A stretch of DNA of 64,000 nt from Apostichopus japonicus (lineage: Eukaryota; Echinodermata; Holothuroidea; Aspidochirotida; Stichopodidae), in assembly GCF_037975245.1 (NCBI RefSeq), contig NC_092573.1:860001-924000 (forward strand), read 5' to 3'. A program made the position numbers and the translations under genes. Under the pieces are notes generated by a model. It made no database searches, was not told where the DNA came from, and was given only the letters and a program-made list of their open reading frames with translations. Positions 38,412-52,014 of this stretch are shown piece by piece (positions within the stretch are counted from its first letter, which is position 1; every line of letters starts with the position of its first letter).

Positions 38412-38720
38412 GCATGTTTGACTAATCACATATTGAAGGAGACAGTTAGGTAAAGTATACTAGAAATGGAGAGGACACCTTAGATGGATTAGAGAGGATA
38501 CTTTGTGTATATAGCAGAGAATGTTTGACTAATCTCATACTGCAAGGAGACAACAGGTACAGTTATCTTACCAAAATGAAGAAACAGGTTAGACGACTCA
38601 GAAAGGAAACCTTGTATTGTAAGGAATGTTTGACTAATCACATACTGCAAGGAGACATCAGGTACAGTTATCTGACCAAAATGAAAGGACACTCAAACAT
38701 ATTAGAAAGTATGCTGCAGT
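38412..38720. repeat. About 106-bp tandem repeat, three copies
   Basis: Copies start near 38412, 38519 and 38624 with (g)aatgtttgactaatcacat, then actgcaaggagaca and caggtacagttatct. The first copy is most diverged. The frame across the last two copies is open by chance. Confidence 0.85.
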
Positions 38721-38724
38721 ATGA

Positions 38725-41400
38725 ATAGATCAAAGCATGGAGTCACTGTTCAATAAAACAGAACAAAACATACAAAACAAAACAAAAAGTTCTAAAACTT
38801 ATTTAGATGGAATGTAGAAATCCTTTGACTTATTACACCAAACAGACACTGAGCAATGAGCATTGGCAACACTATATAGATTAGTACTTATAGATAATGC
38901 CTGAAGATATTGGACCAATTAACACATCTGGCCACTCTCTGCAGTATGAAAAATATTCGGGAGACTAGAACGCAAACAAAAGTTCACCATGTTAATCACC
39001 CCAAATTGACACCAGGCAGAGTAATTTACACAGAATAAGCTAGGTTTATGAGTGAGAAATTTATGCAAATTATACCAAAACAGTAAATGACATCATAAAA
39101 AGGAAAACAATATCTGTGACAGCAAATAAACAAAAAACATATTTTACAGTTAATCAGCAATCGACACGCGACACTTACGAAGTATGGACGGCTAGACCGA
39201 CTAAAATGTGACGAATCCCACCACACAGACACTAGGCACTGATTAGTTAAAACTAGAAACTAAACCAAAGTTTACAGAGACTACGGTAGACTAATAATAA
39301 TGACACCGAGCAGAGATAATGCAGCCTGTTTCTCTATCAGTCACATAATTAAACGATGAAGAACTGAATGTGACAGCCCTCGACAACTTGACATTTGTCT
39401 TAATACCTCACTTCTCAAAAGGACAGTTTTGAAAATTAATAATTTAAAGCTAACAAAATGATTCATAAAAATTCTGCTCTAGGGCAAATAAATCCTTTAT
39501 TCAGAGGGCAATTTAGTGCTGATTTTCTTTTTTCCCCTTCCTTCCTTCTTTTTTTATTATCCTTTTCTATTTTTTTCCAAATGAGTAGAGTTTGAAGTAT
39601 AGGGAACTAAGATATTGTGGTACTGATAAGATTTTGAACACAGACCCTGTAGTATAACTCTTTGATTTTTCACTTCTCTCCCACAGGCTTGTGCCTCAAA
39701 AGGTCTAATAAATTTAAATTTAATACCCAGCGTTATAGGTTGGGATATGATTTGTCATAGCTAATAGAAATTGTAGTAGTATTAGTAGTAGTACTGGCAA
39801 CCCGACACAATACAATGCTTTTGTACTGCTGGCTTCACTGCTAGTAGCTTTCACTGACTTAAGCCCAAATCCCTCGACACCACCGATCGTGCTTGAGCTG
39901 AGGCCGGTATTACCCACAGACGTATTGATCAACCAAAAATTTGCTTGCGAAAAGAAGCCAAAATTGTGGCGGTGAGCGCGATGGATGCATATCACAACAT
40001 GCCTAATGGACTCTGTATCATGGGCAAATGAGCTCAGGGCAAGGGAAGCCATTAATCGGCTCTCAGAGGCAGACTGAAGCAGCGTTTGATTTCAGTCCGA
40101 GACGCGCTACTCAGATATGATAACCTAATAAAAATGACATGCGCTGCAACATGCAGTTAACCAGCTTAAAAGCATGTGGAAATAAGCAAAACATCCGTTT
40201 TAATTTAGAAACAGAGGATTTGACGATGTGCTGGGAGTAGAAAGTGACCAAAAATGGCAGTTAGTCACAAACACAGGGCCTCATACCCTGTAATCAGAAA
40301 CCTAGGACTTGTTATGGATACTTGATTATTTTTCTGTTTATCCTCCGCTAAGATGAATAAACAAGGTGGTGATTGAGTCTGGGTGAGAGCCCATTTCGAG
40401 TACGCTCTGGCTTTTTCGAGACGGTGCTTAAATTGGGTGAAGGTATAAAAAGAACCACGGGGATTATGAGATGATATTAAGACAATCGACTGCAGCTCTT
40501 AGAGTTCTGAAAAATAACTATGGAATTACAAAAAAAAGACTGATATTTAAAACGGGGGAAAGAAACCGGCTAGGAACTGGTGGGAAGGGGGGGGGGAAGA
40601 AGGAATTTGTGTTGCTATGCTGGAAGTCAAAGGTCATATAGCAACTACTAGAAATTCAACATCTTCAGCATATTTCTCACAAGTAAGGAAAAATCATGAA
40701 AAATCACCACATTGTGAAGATATAATGTAACATAGTAAAAAAACAGACAGTAGAAAATATACATAATTATATATATATTAATAAAATATTAAATATTCCA
40801 CAAGACACTTTTCTCAAAATAAAACACCTCACTACCATTACTGACAATTCTCATATCTCTCCCCATCCTAATGCCTTCCCTCTCTTTGGCACTCAACAAA
40901 CACATTTTCAGGAAAGATTAGCAGTGTACATCCATGTATTATCGGAAGGAGACATTTTGTTCATTTTCTGCGATATACCTCCAAAGTTCCTTTTTCCTAG
41001 ATGTTTTATATTGCTAATATCTTCAAACCAGAATTCTCTTCACGCTGTTATCTCTAACCTTTCTGAGTTTGTGTTCATTCTGTGCATAAAGAAAACTACG
41101 GGCTGTTTGCAGTACACAGTTTGTTATGTATGTACAGTAACACAACTTTAGCAGAATTCTGCTCTGGCTTTCCACAAACCAACTCATCCTTGATCTTTAA
41201 AAGCAGCAAGAGAGATGCCAACCTTGAATATTAAATTACTAATCCTGATGAATGGTAGATTACTGGGATGAGGCTTTAGAGAGGATTAGCATGCATACAA
41301 TATTCCCCTCTATCAGCTTCATTAATATTTCAGGTTGCAAGAAAATGTTATCACTGAGGTAGTGAGGTGGATGTTGTATCTCACAGAGTAAACTCAATTG
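38725..41400. other. Non-genic stretch
   Basis: No supported exon. The block 39880-40480 is less AT-rich and of high complexity. A minus-strand 110-codon open frame (39720-40052) lacks splice or homology support. A poly-G run lies at 40588-40596. Confidence 0.5.
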
Positions 41401-41408
41401 ACAGCTGA

Positions 41409-41528
<120 letters not shown>

Positions 41529-41531
41529 TAG

Positions 41532-41580
41532 GTTGACGTCTATCTTGGCGCAGAGTGCTCTATGTCCATTGAACAGAGCG
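41532..41580 (+). repeat. TA-linked 48-bp repeat motif, copy 2
   Basis: Reads gttgacgtctatcttggcgc, agagtgctctatgtcc, then attgaacagagcg. Same family as 34453-34500, in opposite orientation. Flanked on its left by (TA)n and followed at once by the perfect hairpin at 41583. Confidence 0.88.
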
Positions 41581-41582
41581 TA

Positions 41583-41715
41583 ATATATGTTGATACTAGA
41601 TGAGACTAGTGGAACACTAGTAGTTGTTACTCGGAGAGTTGTCTGAAGATCGCTATAACGCGTGAAACTCCGAGTAACAACTACTAGTGTTCCACTAGTC
41701 TCATCTAGTATCAAC

Positions 41716-41721
<6 letters not shown>
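41583..41721. repeat. Perfect 54-bp-arm inverted repeat (foldback)
   Basis: Arm 41583-41636 (starts atatatgttgatactagatg, ends ttgttactcggag) is the exact reverse complement of 41668-41721, with a 31-base loop containing cgctataacgcgtg. Both outer ends run into TA repeat. A perfect arm match implies recent origin or gene conversion between arms. No coding capacity, so a foldback or MITE-like element is the likely reading. Confidence 0.95.
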
Positions 41722-41747
<26 letters not shown>

Positions 41748-41844
41748 CTATATATATCTATGACAGATAAACAATAAATTATTAAAGATAAACACAACAT
41801 AAAAATTCCACTTCACGACCGGCTTCGTTCTCATCAGGCAAAGG

Positions 41845-41920
41845 TAGATATCAAGCTGCAGACCTTTGTGTCGCAGAATTAAGTCCGTACCACTAAGCCA
41901 CAGTAATTCTAGTGGTGTGA
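41845..41920 (-). mobile_element. tRNA-derived SINE head, minus strand
   Basis: On the minus strand an A-box-like TGGCTTAGTGG (41890-41900) is followed, at tRNA-like spacing, by a degenerate B box, gcttgatatctacc (about 41842-41855). The leader, cacaccactagaattactg, closely matches that of the plus-strand copy at 41970. No flanking duplication was identified. Confidence 0.65.
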
Positions 41921-41969
41921 ATGAGCATTAATAGCTTTCTATAACTGTCAATGAGAGTGTATTACACAT

Positions 41970-42055
41970 GCACACCAGTAGAATCACTGTGGCTTAGTGG
42001 TACAGACTTAGTTCTGGGTGGGGGGAGGGGGAAGGGTTCGATTGCTAGCTTAATA
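41970..42055 (+). mobile_element. tRNA-derived SINE head, plus strand
   Basis: A-box-like TGGCTTAGTGG (41990-42000) and B-box-like GGTTCGATTGC (42035-42045) start 45 bases apart, as RNA polymerase III promoters inside tRNAs do. A G-rich run sits between them. It shares its first ~46 bases, inverted, with 41874-41920, so the two copies lie head to head. The 3' limit is uncertain. An intact tRNA gene is unlikely because the arms do not pair well. Confidence 0.7.
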
Positions 42056-42059
42056 ATTT

Positions 42060-44570
42060 TTGTGTGAAAATTACGATGAATTCCCTTCTTGTTACTCTGC
42101 CTCTGAGAAATGTTTCCTTCCTCCTTTTTTAAACATTTTTGAGTGGCATGTGTGCCAACATGAGATTATAAAACAGCTAGATTAAAAGGTCGGAAGAAAA
42201 TGGAAAATATTTATAAGTACAGTACAGTAACATAGTATAGCATTGCAGGTGAACGAATATGTGCAGAGGTATCTGCTTTAAAGAACAAAAGTCAATATCT
42301 TAAAATGATCGGCACAAAATGTTTCTTTTTTCCTCATTTTTTGTATTGAACTAGAATTTGGCTTTTGAACTGCATGAGCATGGGATGATGAAGGATTACT
42401 ATCAGATGGTATGTCAACAATTTTAAAAGTATGTTGAATTTACCAAAGATCAATGTAAAGAACCTATACGGCATGTTGTTACCTGAGTTTCAATATATAT
42501 ATGCTAGTGTGAGCAAATTTCTCAGATTGCTAGAAATAAAAACTGAAAAGTAAGAGTAAGTTACAACAATTTAAGTAGCACATTTAGTTTGAGTAAATCT
42601 AGCTTTCATCAAAAATAATGAAAAACCAAGATTTTGGGATTGACAGTTTGTACTCATGTGACTGAGACTAACATGAAAACTTGTTTAGTTTGCAAATTAT
42701 GTAGAATCGAATGAACTCATTACCTACAACCTACAGTAATGAGCCATCGTTTTGGTGATAAATTCTTCAAGCAATATATTGGGTAGGTTTGATAAATCGT
42801 CAAATTGACCAGCAACATAAACCGTAATTTTCATTTGAGAAGAGGTACAACCAAGCTGTACAAAGAATATTCAAATTCCCTTTAAGTACTAGACAGAATA
42901 ACAAGCAACCATGCCCCCACCCCCTCCCCCACCCACCATTCTACAACCTATTCCTCTTGTGCCATCATCACCAGTGATCCTGAAATCCTGCATATTACAT
43001 CAACTCTCCACTCACATCTAGGTTCACGCAGAATTAGGAACTGTATCGCTAAGCCAGCTTCTCCGCTCTAGCTTCAATGTTGCCTTTTTCTGATTAATTA
43101 ACAATGTTCACATACATGCATAGTGTTTGTGCTGTTTTTTTTATTTCTTTTTTTACTTTTAAGTTAATATCGTTATTTTATTTTCAGCATGTCAGTCTCC
43201 TAATCTGTAACTCCCTGGAGATATTTGGACCAGAATAATTGATGAGCACACTGACAAATTAGGTGAGCCATCTTCAAAGTACATAAAGATTTTTGCTTTT
43301 CCAATTATACAGCTGGTAGAGAATGGTGACGATGCCAGGACTTTGCGCCTCTCCTCTAAATACAATGCACACACAAAACAGGCATCTGCATATTCCGGTT
43401 TTAATATCGACGACGACGACGACGGAATATCTGGCCTGCCGAGGATTCTTCTTACGGGAGTTAGTATCTAGGCAGGCTGGAATTCTCTGACTGGCATTGA
43501 CTGAAAAATAATTACTCTTGAAGATGGATTTTTAGAGTTTTGACTGAGTTTTCCACCTGTTAATTGGTTGGTAATACTCGGTGTGATTTTGACACATTGA
43601 CATTCTGTGACAGCTGTGTTTTACAAGTGGAGAGAAACAAACAGTTATATTCTCGATACACATGCGCGAGAAATAACAGTACTTACCCAAATAGATGGAA
43701 AAGAGATATGTAGCTCTACATGTAATTAATGTATGTATTCATATAAATATACATATATATGTGTGTGTGTGTATCTATATGTGTATGTATAAGGATATCA
43801 CTCATTCAGAGTTGTTTCCTGTTTCTTTAGCTTTTCTAACTTTTTATTATTTTTTTTTCCTTCTTTGGTTTGTTTGATTGCTTTTTCTTGTGGTCACTAG
43901 TGTGATGAACAGTCCTTGTTCTTTTCCTGATTCTAATGTTCATCACATATAATTTAAAATTAATAAAAATAATCATAATAATATTAATAATTATTATATT
44001 AATAATAAGGATAATTACACTTAACTAAAATCTAATCAGTAGATGGATCATTATAACCATTCCAAACAAAGTGCAGCATTTACCAAAATCACCACACACT
44101 CACACAGAATACTAAGCAAACCACTCCCTCCTCCCCCCCCCCTCCTTTTTGTTACCAGTGTTGTAGACCACAACATACAGCTCAAGATTTACAGATTTTG
44201 ACCACCTCAAAGGTTTAAGCGGCAAAAGACACTAAATTTTTACCTCAGAATCTCATCTTCAAGCCCACCTATGAGAGTCCCTTTAAATTCTACCTCAAAA
44301 CCAGTCAAAGTTTTAATAATTCATATTAATGTTGGTTTCACTACCTGTGCCTATTTATTTACTAAGATGGTTCAGGGCTGGCAAATTTTTGACATAATCA
44401 GTGTAAACAAGTCATAAATATTGAGTTTAGGCTGGGGTGGAACCGACATCAACCACACAGCAGCCATTCTTTAAACAATACTGCTTGTTTATATCAGCTT
44501 CCAATACCCAGCCTTTACTCTATGATCAATCTCAATAGAACACAATTTATAACATTTATAGATGTATGTA
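42060..44570. other. Non-genic stretch
   Basis: No supported exon. Contains CCCACC-rich (42914-42938), GAC-triplet (43409-43423), TG-rich (43758-43772) and poly-C (44133-44141) segments. Confidence 0.5.
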
Positions 44571-44576
44571 TGTATG

Positions 44577-44780
<204 letters not shown>

Positions 44781-44784
44781 CTGT

Positions 44785-47025
44785 ATCTTTCTTTCCTTGT
44801 CATTTTCTATTTAAAAAAAAATTCCATAAGCTTCTTCAGGTTTTGAGCAAAATGGTTGGACTGAAAGTTAAATATTTATGCAATGTACCCCAGGTGATAA
44901 AGTAAATGCCATGCTCTGAAATATATACACAGCATTTATATGGAGGGCAGTATTGAGATACAGTTAAGTTTATGCTGAAGGGAGGTGTAAGTCAACAGTG
45001 TTACATCTTACTGCACAAATTTCCACATGATTGTCCAAACAATGATACACTTATCTTAGTGTTCAGTCTTGACATTATAAAGTTCAAAAATTATCTTCAA
45101 TAAAATTACTGCAATTATAAGTAGTTCCATCCATATTCACATATCTGAACAGACTAGTTTCTTTCAGTTGTTACATTTAAAACTGCACAATTTATAAATA
45201 AGAAACAAACATAGATGCATGAGCCTTAATGTCACATTTTAAATTTTCGGTGGAAATGCATGGCCTCGTTACATTATTGTATTCATTAAAACAGTGTTCC
45301 TTATTCTATTCACAGAGACATTTTGATTGTACTGATGTTCACAAATTGCACCATGTAGTAATGGAAAATAAATAAGTACTGATGTAAGCTCAAATGTTAG
45401 CCTGAAATCATTGAGAAGGTATCAGCAAATTTCTATTTTTAAAATTTCAGTAAAATAATATCTTTCAATTTTTTGTGATAGAAATTCAGTGCTGACAAAA
45501 GAAAACCAAATGCTGCCAAACATTTGAAAATTTACAAACAGTTCAAACTGAAGAGTAACGAATATATATAATATAGGCCATAAGCAAGGAGTTCAACATA
45601 AAACAAATAAAATAAATAAAATAAAAAAAAAAGAGGAGAGGAGAGGATTGACTACTTTTTATTTTCTCCCCCCCCCCCTTCTTTCAAAAGGGTTTCCGCT
45701 AGGTCTTACCTTTCATGCTCCACGTACCACCCCGGAGTACTTAAGAGGGAAACTTCACTGACACACCAAATTGTCGCACATTGGATCTAAATCTGCCATG
45801 CTCGGCCCCCGTGTCAAGCTTCGGATGTCAAGCAGAAGGTCTGAAAATCATGATCTTTACAACTTTTCCGAGACATCCAATTCTTACCAAACAGGCGGTC
45901 CACACTTAGTCAGGTGTTAAAGTTCATGCGAGAATCAACATCTCGGGAAACCCTTTTAAAGCATTTCGGATATTACTAATGGAGACATTTGCTTACAGCT
46001 GCCAGTCACACCTCGAGGGGGTGAATCAACCATTACGCTACTAAAAAATAAGTGGGGGAGGATCGCCTCTTTACCATCCAGACTCAGTAATTGACTGATA
46101 ATAAAGAACAGTTCGAAAACTGTTCAACTCTCTACAAACCTACTTTCACTAGAGAAATGAGTGGTCACATCAAGGTGGTGTGATTACATGAGGACCATTT
46201 ACCTTCACATGAATAGTACTGAAATGCAGCTTGCTCACAGCTAATCTAGACCTAGCTGTGAATACTTTCAACAATAGATTGGGCAAATAAATTTCCTTGC
46301 CACCTTCCTTCTCCTTCCCACCCTCTCCATCCCCCTCGCACCCTCTCCCATCCTTGCCCTCTGCAGTCTTCTGATGTTTTTTGACGGCACTACCGTATGA
46401 AGTCCCCTGGACACTACCGTATGAAGTCCCCTGGACACTACCATATGCATAGTTTAATAAATGTATGATAAATGAAGATGGTTCTCAACTAATTTGCATT
46501 CAAACATCGAATTAGTCATTGGGGCCACTTATAAAGTAGTCAGATTGAGTGACAAGGTTAAGTATTTAGATAACAACACACAGCATCTGTTGGTGGGACA
46601 GATGTAATAAGTTTACAAATGTAATCTACGCAACAATTCTACTCAAACTAAGACTTCAAACTGATCAATCTAGAAAGACATCCTCCCAGAAATTTTGCCA
46701 TCAATTGAATTTCTGGAGAAGCAAACCCAACCATCATTTTTGTTTTCCTCAAAGGGAAAACTATGGAGTCACTCTTACTGACCTCACAAAATAGTGAGGG
46801 GGACCGAGGATTGCAAATTTGGCATTAACTGTAACACGGATCACAAAGTCGCTAATTACTATTACAGTTTGATTTGTCCACCACGGCAGCATGCAGAAAT
46901 GTTGTACTCAAAGCCAAAGTAAATTAATCAGGTCACACATCCGGAGTCTATACATGCTGAGTTATTCAATACCGCCCTCAGTATCTTTCGGGAAATATTT
47001 CATACTGTAGTGTTGATTTATCTTT
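44785..47025. other. Non-genic stretch
   Basis: No supported exon. Poly-C at 45668-45678. A 24-bp tandem unit (cactaccgtatgaagtcccctgga) occurs two and a half times at 46388-46445. Confidence 0.55.
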
Positions 47026-47029
47026 GTGA

Positions 47030-47520
47030 TAGAGATATTATTAAACTGTCATGAATACATTCCCCAGACAGCTATGAAAAATCTGATTCCAATTTGGAAG
47101 ATACCACTGCCTTGTGTTTCTTCATACACAAGGCTGAAGACTTGATCAAGTCTAAATATGACATCATCGAGCCACACATACTTCCAGTTTTCATGTCTTT
47201 CGTTACTTATTCAATTGTTTATTTTCTGTCACGGAGATGGGTTTTGCAACATGTGAAATCTAAAATATTGAACTGCTTGACATAATGTAATGTTGGCAAT
47301 GGTTTTCAGTGTCAACACTGTCAACATTCTACCTAAAAAAAAAAATATGAAATGAAAAACAAAGAGACAGTTAGTTAAAGGTTTCCGATCCTAGTGACAA
47401 TTTCACATCACAGGTTTACAAAATGACAGCGATCGGACATGACTTTGAAGCTACTGTAGGCTACCTCCTAGACAACGGAACAAGAGTTTTCTTATCTGTT
47501 TGGGGCATTTGTTAGTCACA
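47030..47520. repeat. Diverged dispersed repeat, copy 2
   Basis: Same-strand relative of 9470-9960. Shared words in order: aaaatctgattcca, gatcaagtcta, ttattttctgt, gagatgg with ttttgca, gtgaaatctaaa, and gacatgactttgaa. A 63-codon open frame at 47094-47285 lies inside but has no counterpart in the other copy. Confidence 0.7.
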
Positions 47521-50015
47521 AAGATCTATGTCATATATAGCCTAGTATGATGGTTTGGTAATTAATTACTCCATTTCCGAGAGAGCCTTTCCATTCAATT
47601 TGATAATAAAACATCAACAAAACAAAAGAAAGCAAATAAAAAACTTCTCCAAATTTTCAAATTCTTTGCATTCTCTCTTCAAATTTAGAAACCTCTAAAT
47701 TCCAGACAAAGTATTTGGCAATAGAGACCTATTCAATGCTATATTTAAACATTTTTTTTTGTGATGTTTGTTACTGATGGTACGTTTGTTCTAAAGTAAT
47801 ATTTCTGCAGGTGATTAGACAATTATCCCATGGTTAATTAATAGGCCAACTTGGGGGTTTGACATAGTTCCTCATCTGGGAGAATGGGAGGTGCCTTCTC
47901 ATGTTTTAATGCCGGAGAAATTGTCAAGTACAGTATAACCTAAATATGGGCATAGATAAATAAACACAAACATCATTAAAAATGACTCACATTGGTTATA
48001 ATATTTTACAGGTTTAGTTATAAACTGAAAACCAATCTTGGCCTCAAGAAGTTTGACATGAGACACAGAGACGTAATCCATTTCTTTCTTGTGTTTTTTT
48101 TCTTTCTTTTTTCAAGTGTTTCTATTTTCTTGTCTTTTTGAAGAAGAAAAAAATTAAACTTGTAAACAGATTCAGTGAAAGTCTCTCATCATCATTCAGA
48201 GAGCAAGACTAGAGAGAAGATGGCAAGACTGAGAGGAAGCTCAGAATCAACTCAAAACCTCAAATCTAGCTAAAGATGTGAAAGGGCAACCAATTCACAT
48301 CAGTTATTTTTTTGTCATAAACCAATTTTATGGAGATGAAACTCTCCAGTCCTGTTTATTTGGCGCTCCAGTGTTGCAGGTCGTAAATATCCGATGAAGA
48401 GGCCATAAAAAGCTGTAAATCTCGTAAGGGGGAGAGAGAGAGAGTCAGAGAGCTGCTGGCGTGCAGCCGCCGTGGACCTAGCGAAGGGAGAGAGAGATTT
48501 TGGGCCAGGTAAGAGCTCTGTAGGCAGCTAAATGCCACACACTGCAGGCTTATCATCATCGTAAACATCAAAACTGCAAACATTGATTATGCACTCTTGT
48601 AAACTCGCAGCAAATTACCCCTATTGAGATTGGATTGTGGGAGATCGAAATGATCAGATTCTGTATTACCTGAACAATCTCTACTGGAAGGAACCAGTAC
48701 AGACTGTCATCTCAATATTTAAGAGGGAGATTTGTAACTTCAAATTCGCACCTTTTTATGGTGCAGCTTCCACCATTAATTGTTTATTTCATGTTTTATA
48801 TACTAATTAATTAAAGTGAGGCTTAGCTCAGGTGTGTTCCCTTTTTTTTGAGGGGGGGGGCGGGGGGATTGCAATGAAGTATAAAGGTACATCAATTTTT
48901 TTTTTTCAATTCGGGGAATATATGCACAGTCGGATTTAAACTACTAGCTTTTTTTCTGACTAGCGAGATGATTAATAGTAGGCCAATACAAGGATTCCCC
49001 AAAAGCCAAATGGACACAGTATACGAACAATATATGAACAAGCCCAGATGAAGGTAATGTAAGTATGGGGCCCACTGGTCAGAATCGTGGTCAAAAGATA
49101 TACAAACAATGGAACCTGATAGTTCAATAAAAATGAAGACACTTCAAGCTTAATTGAAAATTTTGATCAAGTATTTACCTGAGGGGTCTGGTTAGGTAAA
49201 GGTCAAACTGGTGAGAACTGAAGGTTACAGGCTTCATAATATATGTTGATACTTGTAGGAAATAGTATGAAGGCCAAAAATGCTAACAGAAGGAAGCCTG
49301 TAAACATCATAATCTTAAAGATCCCATAAAAATTTATAACTTGATAATTCTCCAAATTCTCCAATCTAATTTTTCTTTTAGATATTCCACACTATTAAAC
49401 TTGGTTATTAAAATCCCAACAGTTCCACACTTCAAAAAAGAGCAAATTCTTTTCATTTATGCTTTCAGATTCTCCCGGGAAAAATTATGCTTTTAACTTT
49501 TATTGATTTATTAGTTCTCCTTGAAGAAAAGATACATTTTGCCAGTTTTGAATAGCACTGATTACTCCGGACCGATCATTTCACACAAATTCAAATAAAT
49601 TTTGGTTTATAAAAGGAGATACCAGACCCAAGTATCATTTGCTGACCAATCAATGCTAGGCAGCTCAAATAAACAGCTAGCAAAGAAGACAGTATCTCTG
49701 TTTGTTGCTTTCTTTTACAGGACAAAAGACATAAGCAAGTGTGCTATTAACATAAAGAGGTACAAGAGTTTCAGTTACAATATTCTTCTTTATGCGTTTC
49801 GTTCTCTATGGATGTTTCACTTCTAAGAGAGAAGTGGCATTTGCAGATTTTTGATGTTAAAAAGTTTTGACCTTCTACATCATCAATACATGATAGATGG
49901 AACAATGGTTTCAATCAAACCACTGTGTGCTTTCACTCTGAAAATATAAAGTAAATCAAAACTACTCCATCAGCTGAGGACACTATATTATATAATATAT
50001 ATGTAATATATTATA
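47521..50015. other. Non-genic stretch
   Basis: No supported exon. GA-rich patch at 48430-48450 and poly-G at 48851-48867. Confidence 0.5.
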
Positions 50016-50019
50016 CCTA

Positions 50020-50557
50020 ACTTATATGTAGCTGATACAAACTTATATGTAGCTGATACAAACTTATATGTAGCTGATACAAACTTATATGTATTGTAGC
50101 TGATACAAACTTATATGTAGCTGATGCAAACTAATGTGTAGCTGATGTATACTAATATGGAGATAATGTATACTTATATGTAGCTGATACAAACCTACAT
50201 TTAGCTGATACAAACATACATGTAGCTGATACAAACTGATTTGTAGCTGATACAAACTTGTATGTAGCTGATGTAAACTTAAATGTAGCTAGTACAAACT
50301 TGTATGTAGCTGATACAAACTGATTTGTAGCTGATACAAACTTATATTTAGTTGATACAAACTTATGTGTAGCTGATACAAACTTATATGTGACTGATAC
50401 AAACTTATGTAGCTGATGCAATGTTATATTTAACTGATACAAACTTCTGTGATATAAACTTATATGTAGCTAATACAAACTTATGTGTAGCTGATACAAA
50501 CTTATACGTAACTGAAACAAACTTATGTGGCTGATGTACACTTATATGCAGCTGATT
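50020..50557. repeat. 21-bp minisatellite, about 25 copies
   Basis: Unit cttatatgtagctgatacaaa with increasing variation to the right. The length is a multiple of three, so the minus strand shows a Phe-Val-Ser-Ala-Thr-Tyr-Lys heptad frame (50152-50442). It is broken by unit-length changes and lacks any start or splice support. Confidence 0.95.
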
Positions 50558-50559
50558 TA

Positions 50560-51435
50560 ATCTATGATAATGCTGCTAGTATATATAACAATCGCCAGTT
50601 CAAATTGAAACATTAGCCATAACCCTCCAATATTGAGAGACGTATAAGAGTACACAGGTCTAGGTTACTTTTTAATACCATTGATAATTAGTCATGTAGT
50701 ATTTCCAAGGCTAAGTAATAGCTGATTACACCCTTTCAGGCAGGAATTATGCTACTACAGAGCAACTTCAAGGTTTCTTTGGCAGTGAAAATAAGGTGGC
50801 AAGTTGATGAAAGTTGTATAATTAAGTAAAAATTCATGAAGAGAACTTTTCAATTTAGTTGGCTTTAGACTTTACCACTTGGTTGAGGCTATTCAAAACT
50901 TCATAAAAGTTCAACATGAGCTATATCTCTTTACTTTGACTTCGTTCCTTCCCGCGGGCGTGTTTCACCTTTGATTTATTCATCCTTAAAAAATTGTTAA
51001 AACCTTCACATTTATACAAAAGAAAGCTGTTTTTCTTCATTTACATAGACATTAGATAAGAATAGAAGATAGTCCTGAAAAAAAACAAAAAAAAGCAGCA
51101 TAATTTCTTTCACTTGACAAATTTTAAAAATGTACTTATTTTCAATTTTTTCTTAAAAGTTTTTGTTACCAAACCAAACTTACTGTTATACAAACATGTT
51201 TGAAACCTTGGAACACTTCTGTAATCAATATTGAGCCCATTGCTTCCTTCTTTAGTAACCATTACAATAGATGAACATCATGATCGTTTCCTTTTTATAT
51301 TTTTGGATAAATTTTGTCAGCCAAGAAATCTATAAATCACAGTAGCTTTTGTCACCCAGCCTGTCACTAATGGAGAGGTCTATTCATTCAACTGTCCGTA
51401 TTCCCCGAACCACTTACTGGACAAAGACAAGGAGA
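50560..51435. other. Non-genic stretch
   Basis: AT-rich unique sequence. Nothing gene-like seen. Confidence 0.55.
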
Positions 51436-51439
51436 CACG

Positions 51440-51700
51440 GATGCAGATAACCACTTAACGAACGAATACAGAAAGAACAATGACATCCAACAAGGACACC
51501 AAGATGTGATCCACTTACAGAAACAAAAAGAAAATATAAAAAGAGAGGAAAGAAAATAAGAAAGAACAATAGACCTGCAAATGCAGTGAGACAGATATCG
51601 CATTCAGTAAACGATAGAAAAATGAGGAATAGATCGTTCAAAGACAACCAATATAAAGATGTCCACTTAGTAAACACAAGGAAAGAACAATACAAGTACC
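51440..51700. repeat. Degenerate ~30-bp purine-rich repeat
   Basis: Recurring ccactta, then n(n)aaac, then aaagaacaat words at about 51450, 51510, 51600 and 51662, spaced by near-multiples of 30. Strongly decayed. The long minus-strand open frames across it are Phe/Leu-rich by composition. Confidence 0.45.
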
Positions 51701-52014
51701 AAAGAGGACTACTTAAAAAAAGAGAAAGTTGACCTATTACTTTCAAAATTAGTATTAATTAAATACTTTGACTTTGGCTGCTAGAAAGCCACAGAACTAG
51801 GGAATTAATTTTATTTTGCAGATATAAATATGATTTCTCCATTTAGCAGATAGACATAGAGGGAGCATAATTCCCCTGACACAAGACTCCCTTCATTGAC
51901 ATTGTTTAGTTAGAAGACAATGTGTGAACTATAAAGAAAAAGCAAAGCTCCAACCATTATACACTTTGCCGATTGTTTGGCAGAATAGCATCCAGACAGA
52001 GCTGAATATGTTAC

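Noticed and set aside
39720-40052. 110-codon minus-strand open frame
   Set aside because: No family recognised, no splice or start context, and ends in an AT-rich run. More likely chance in a complex non-coding block.
48356-48583. 75-codon minus-strand frame around a GA-rich tract
   Set aside because: Ser/Leu-rich translation of low-complexity sequence. A possible acceptor upstream gives no recognisable peptide.
50152-50442. Minus-strand frame with a FVSATYK heptad repeat
   Set aside because: Explained by the 21-bp minisatellite unit. The frame ends where unit length changes, and no splice or promoter context was seen.
51388-51746. Two overlapping 71- and 110-codon minus-strand frames rich in Phe, Leu and Ser
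   Set aside because: Composition reflects a decayed purine-rich repeat on the plus strand. No recognisable domain.
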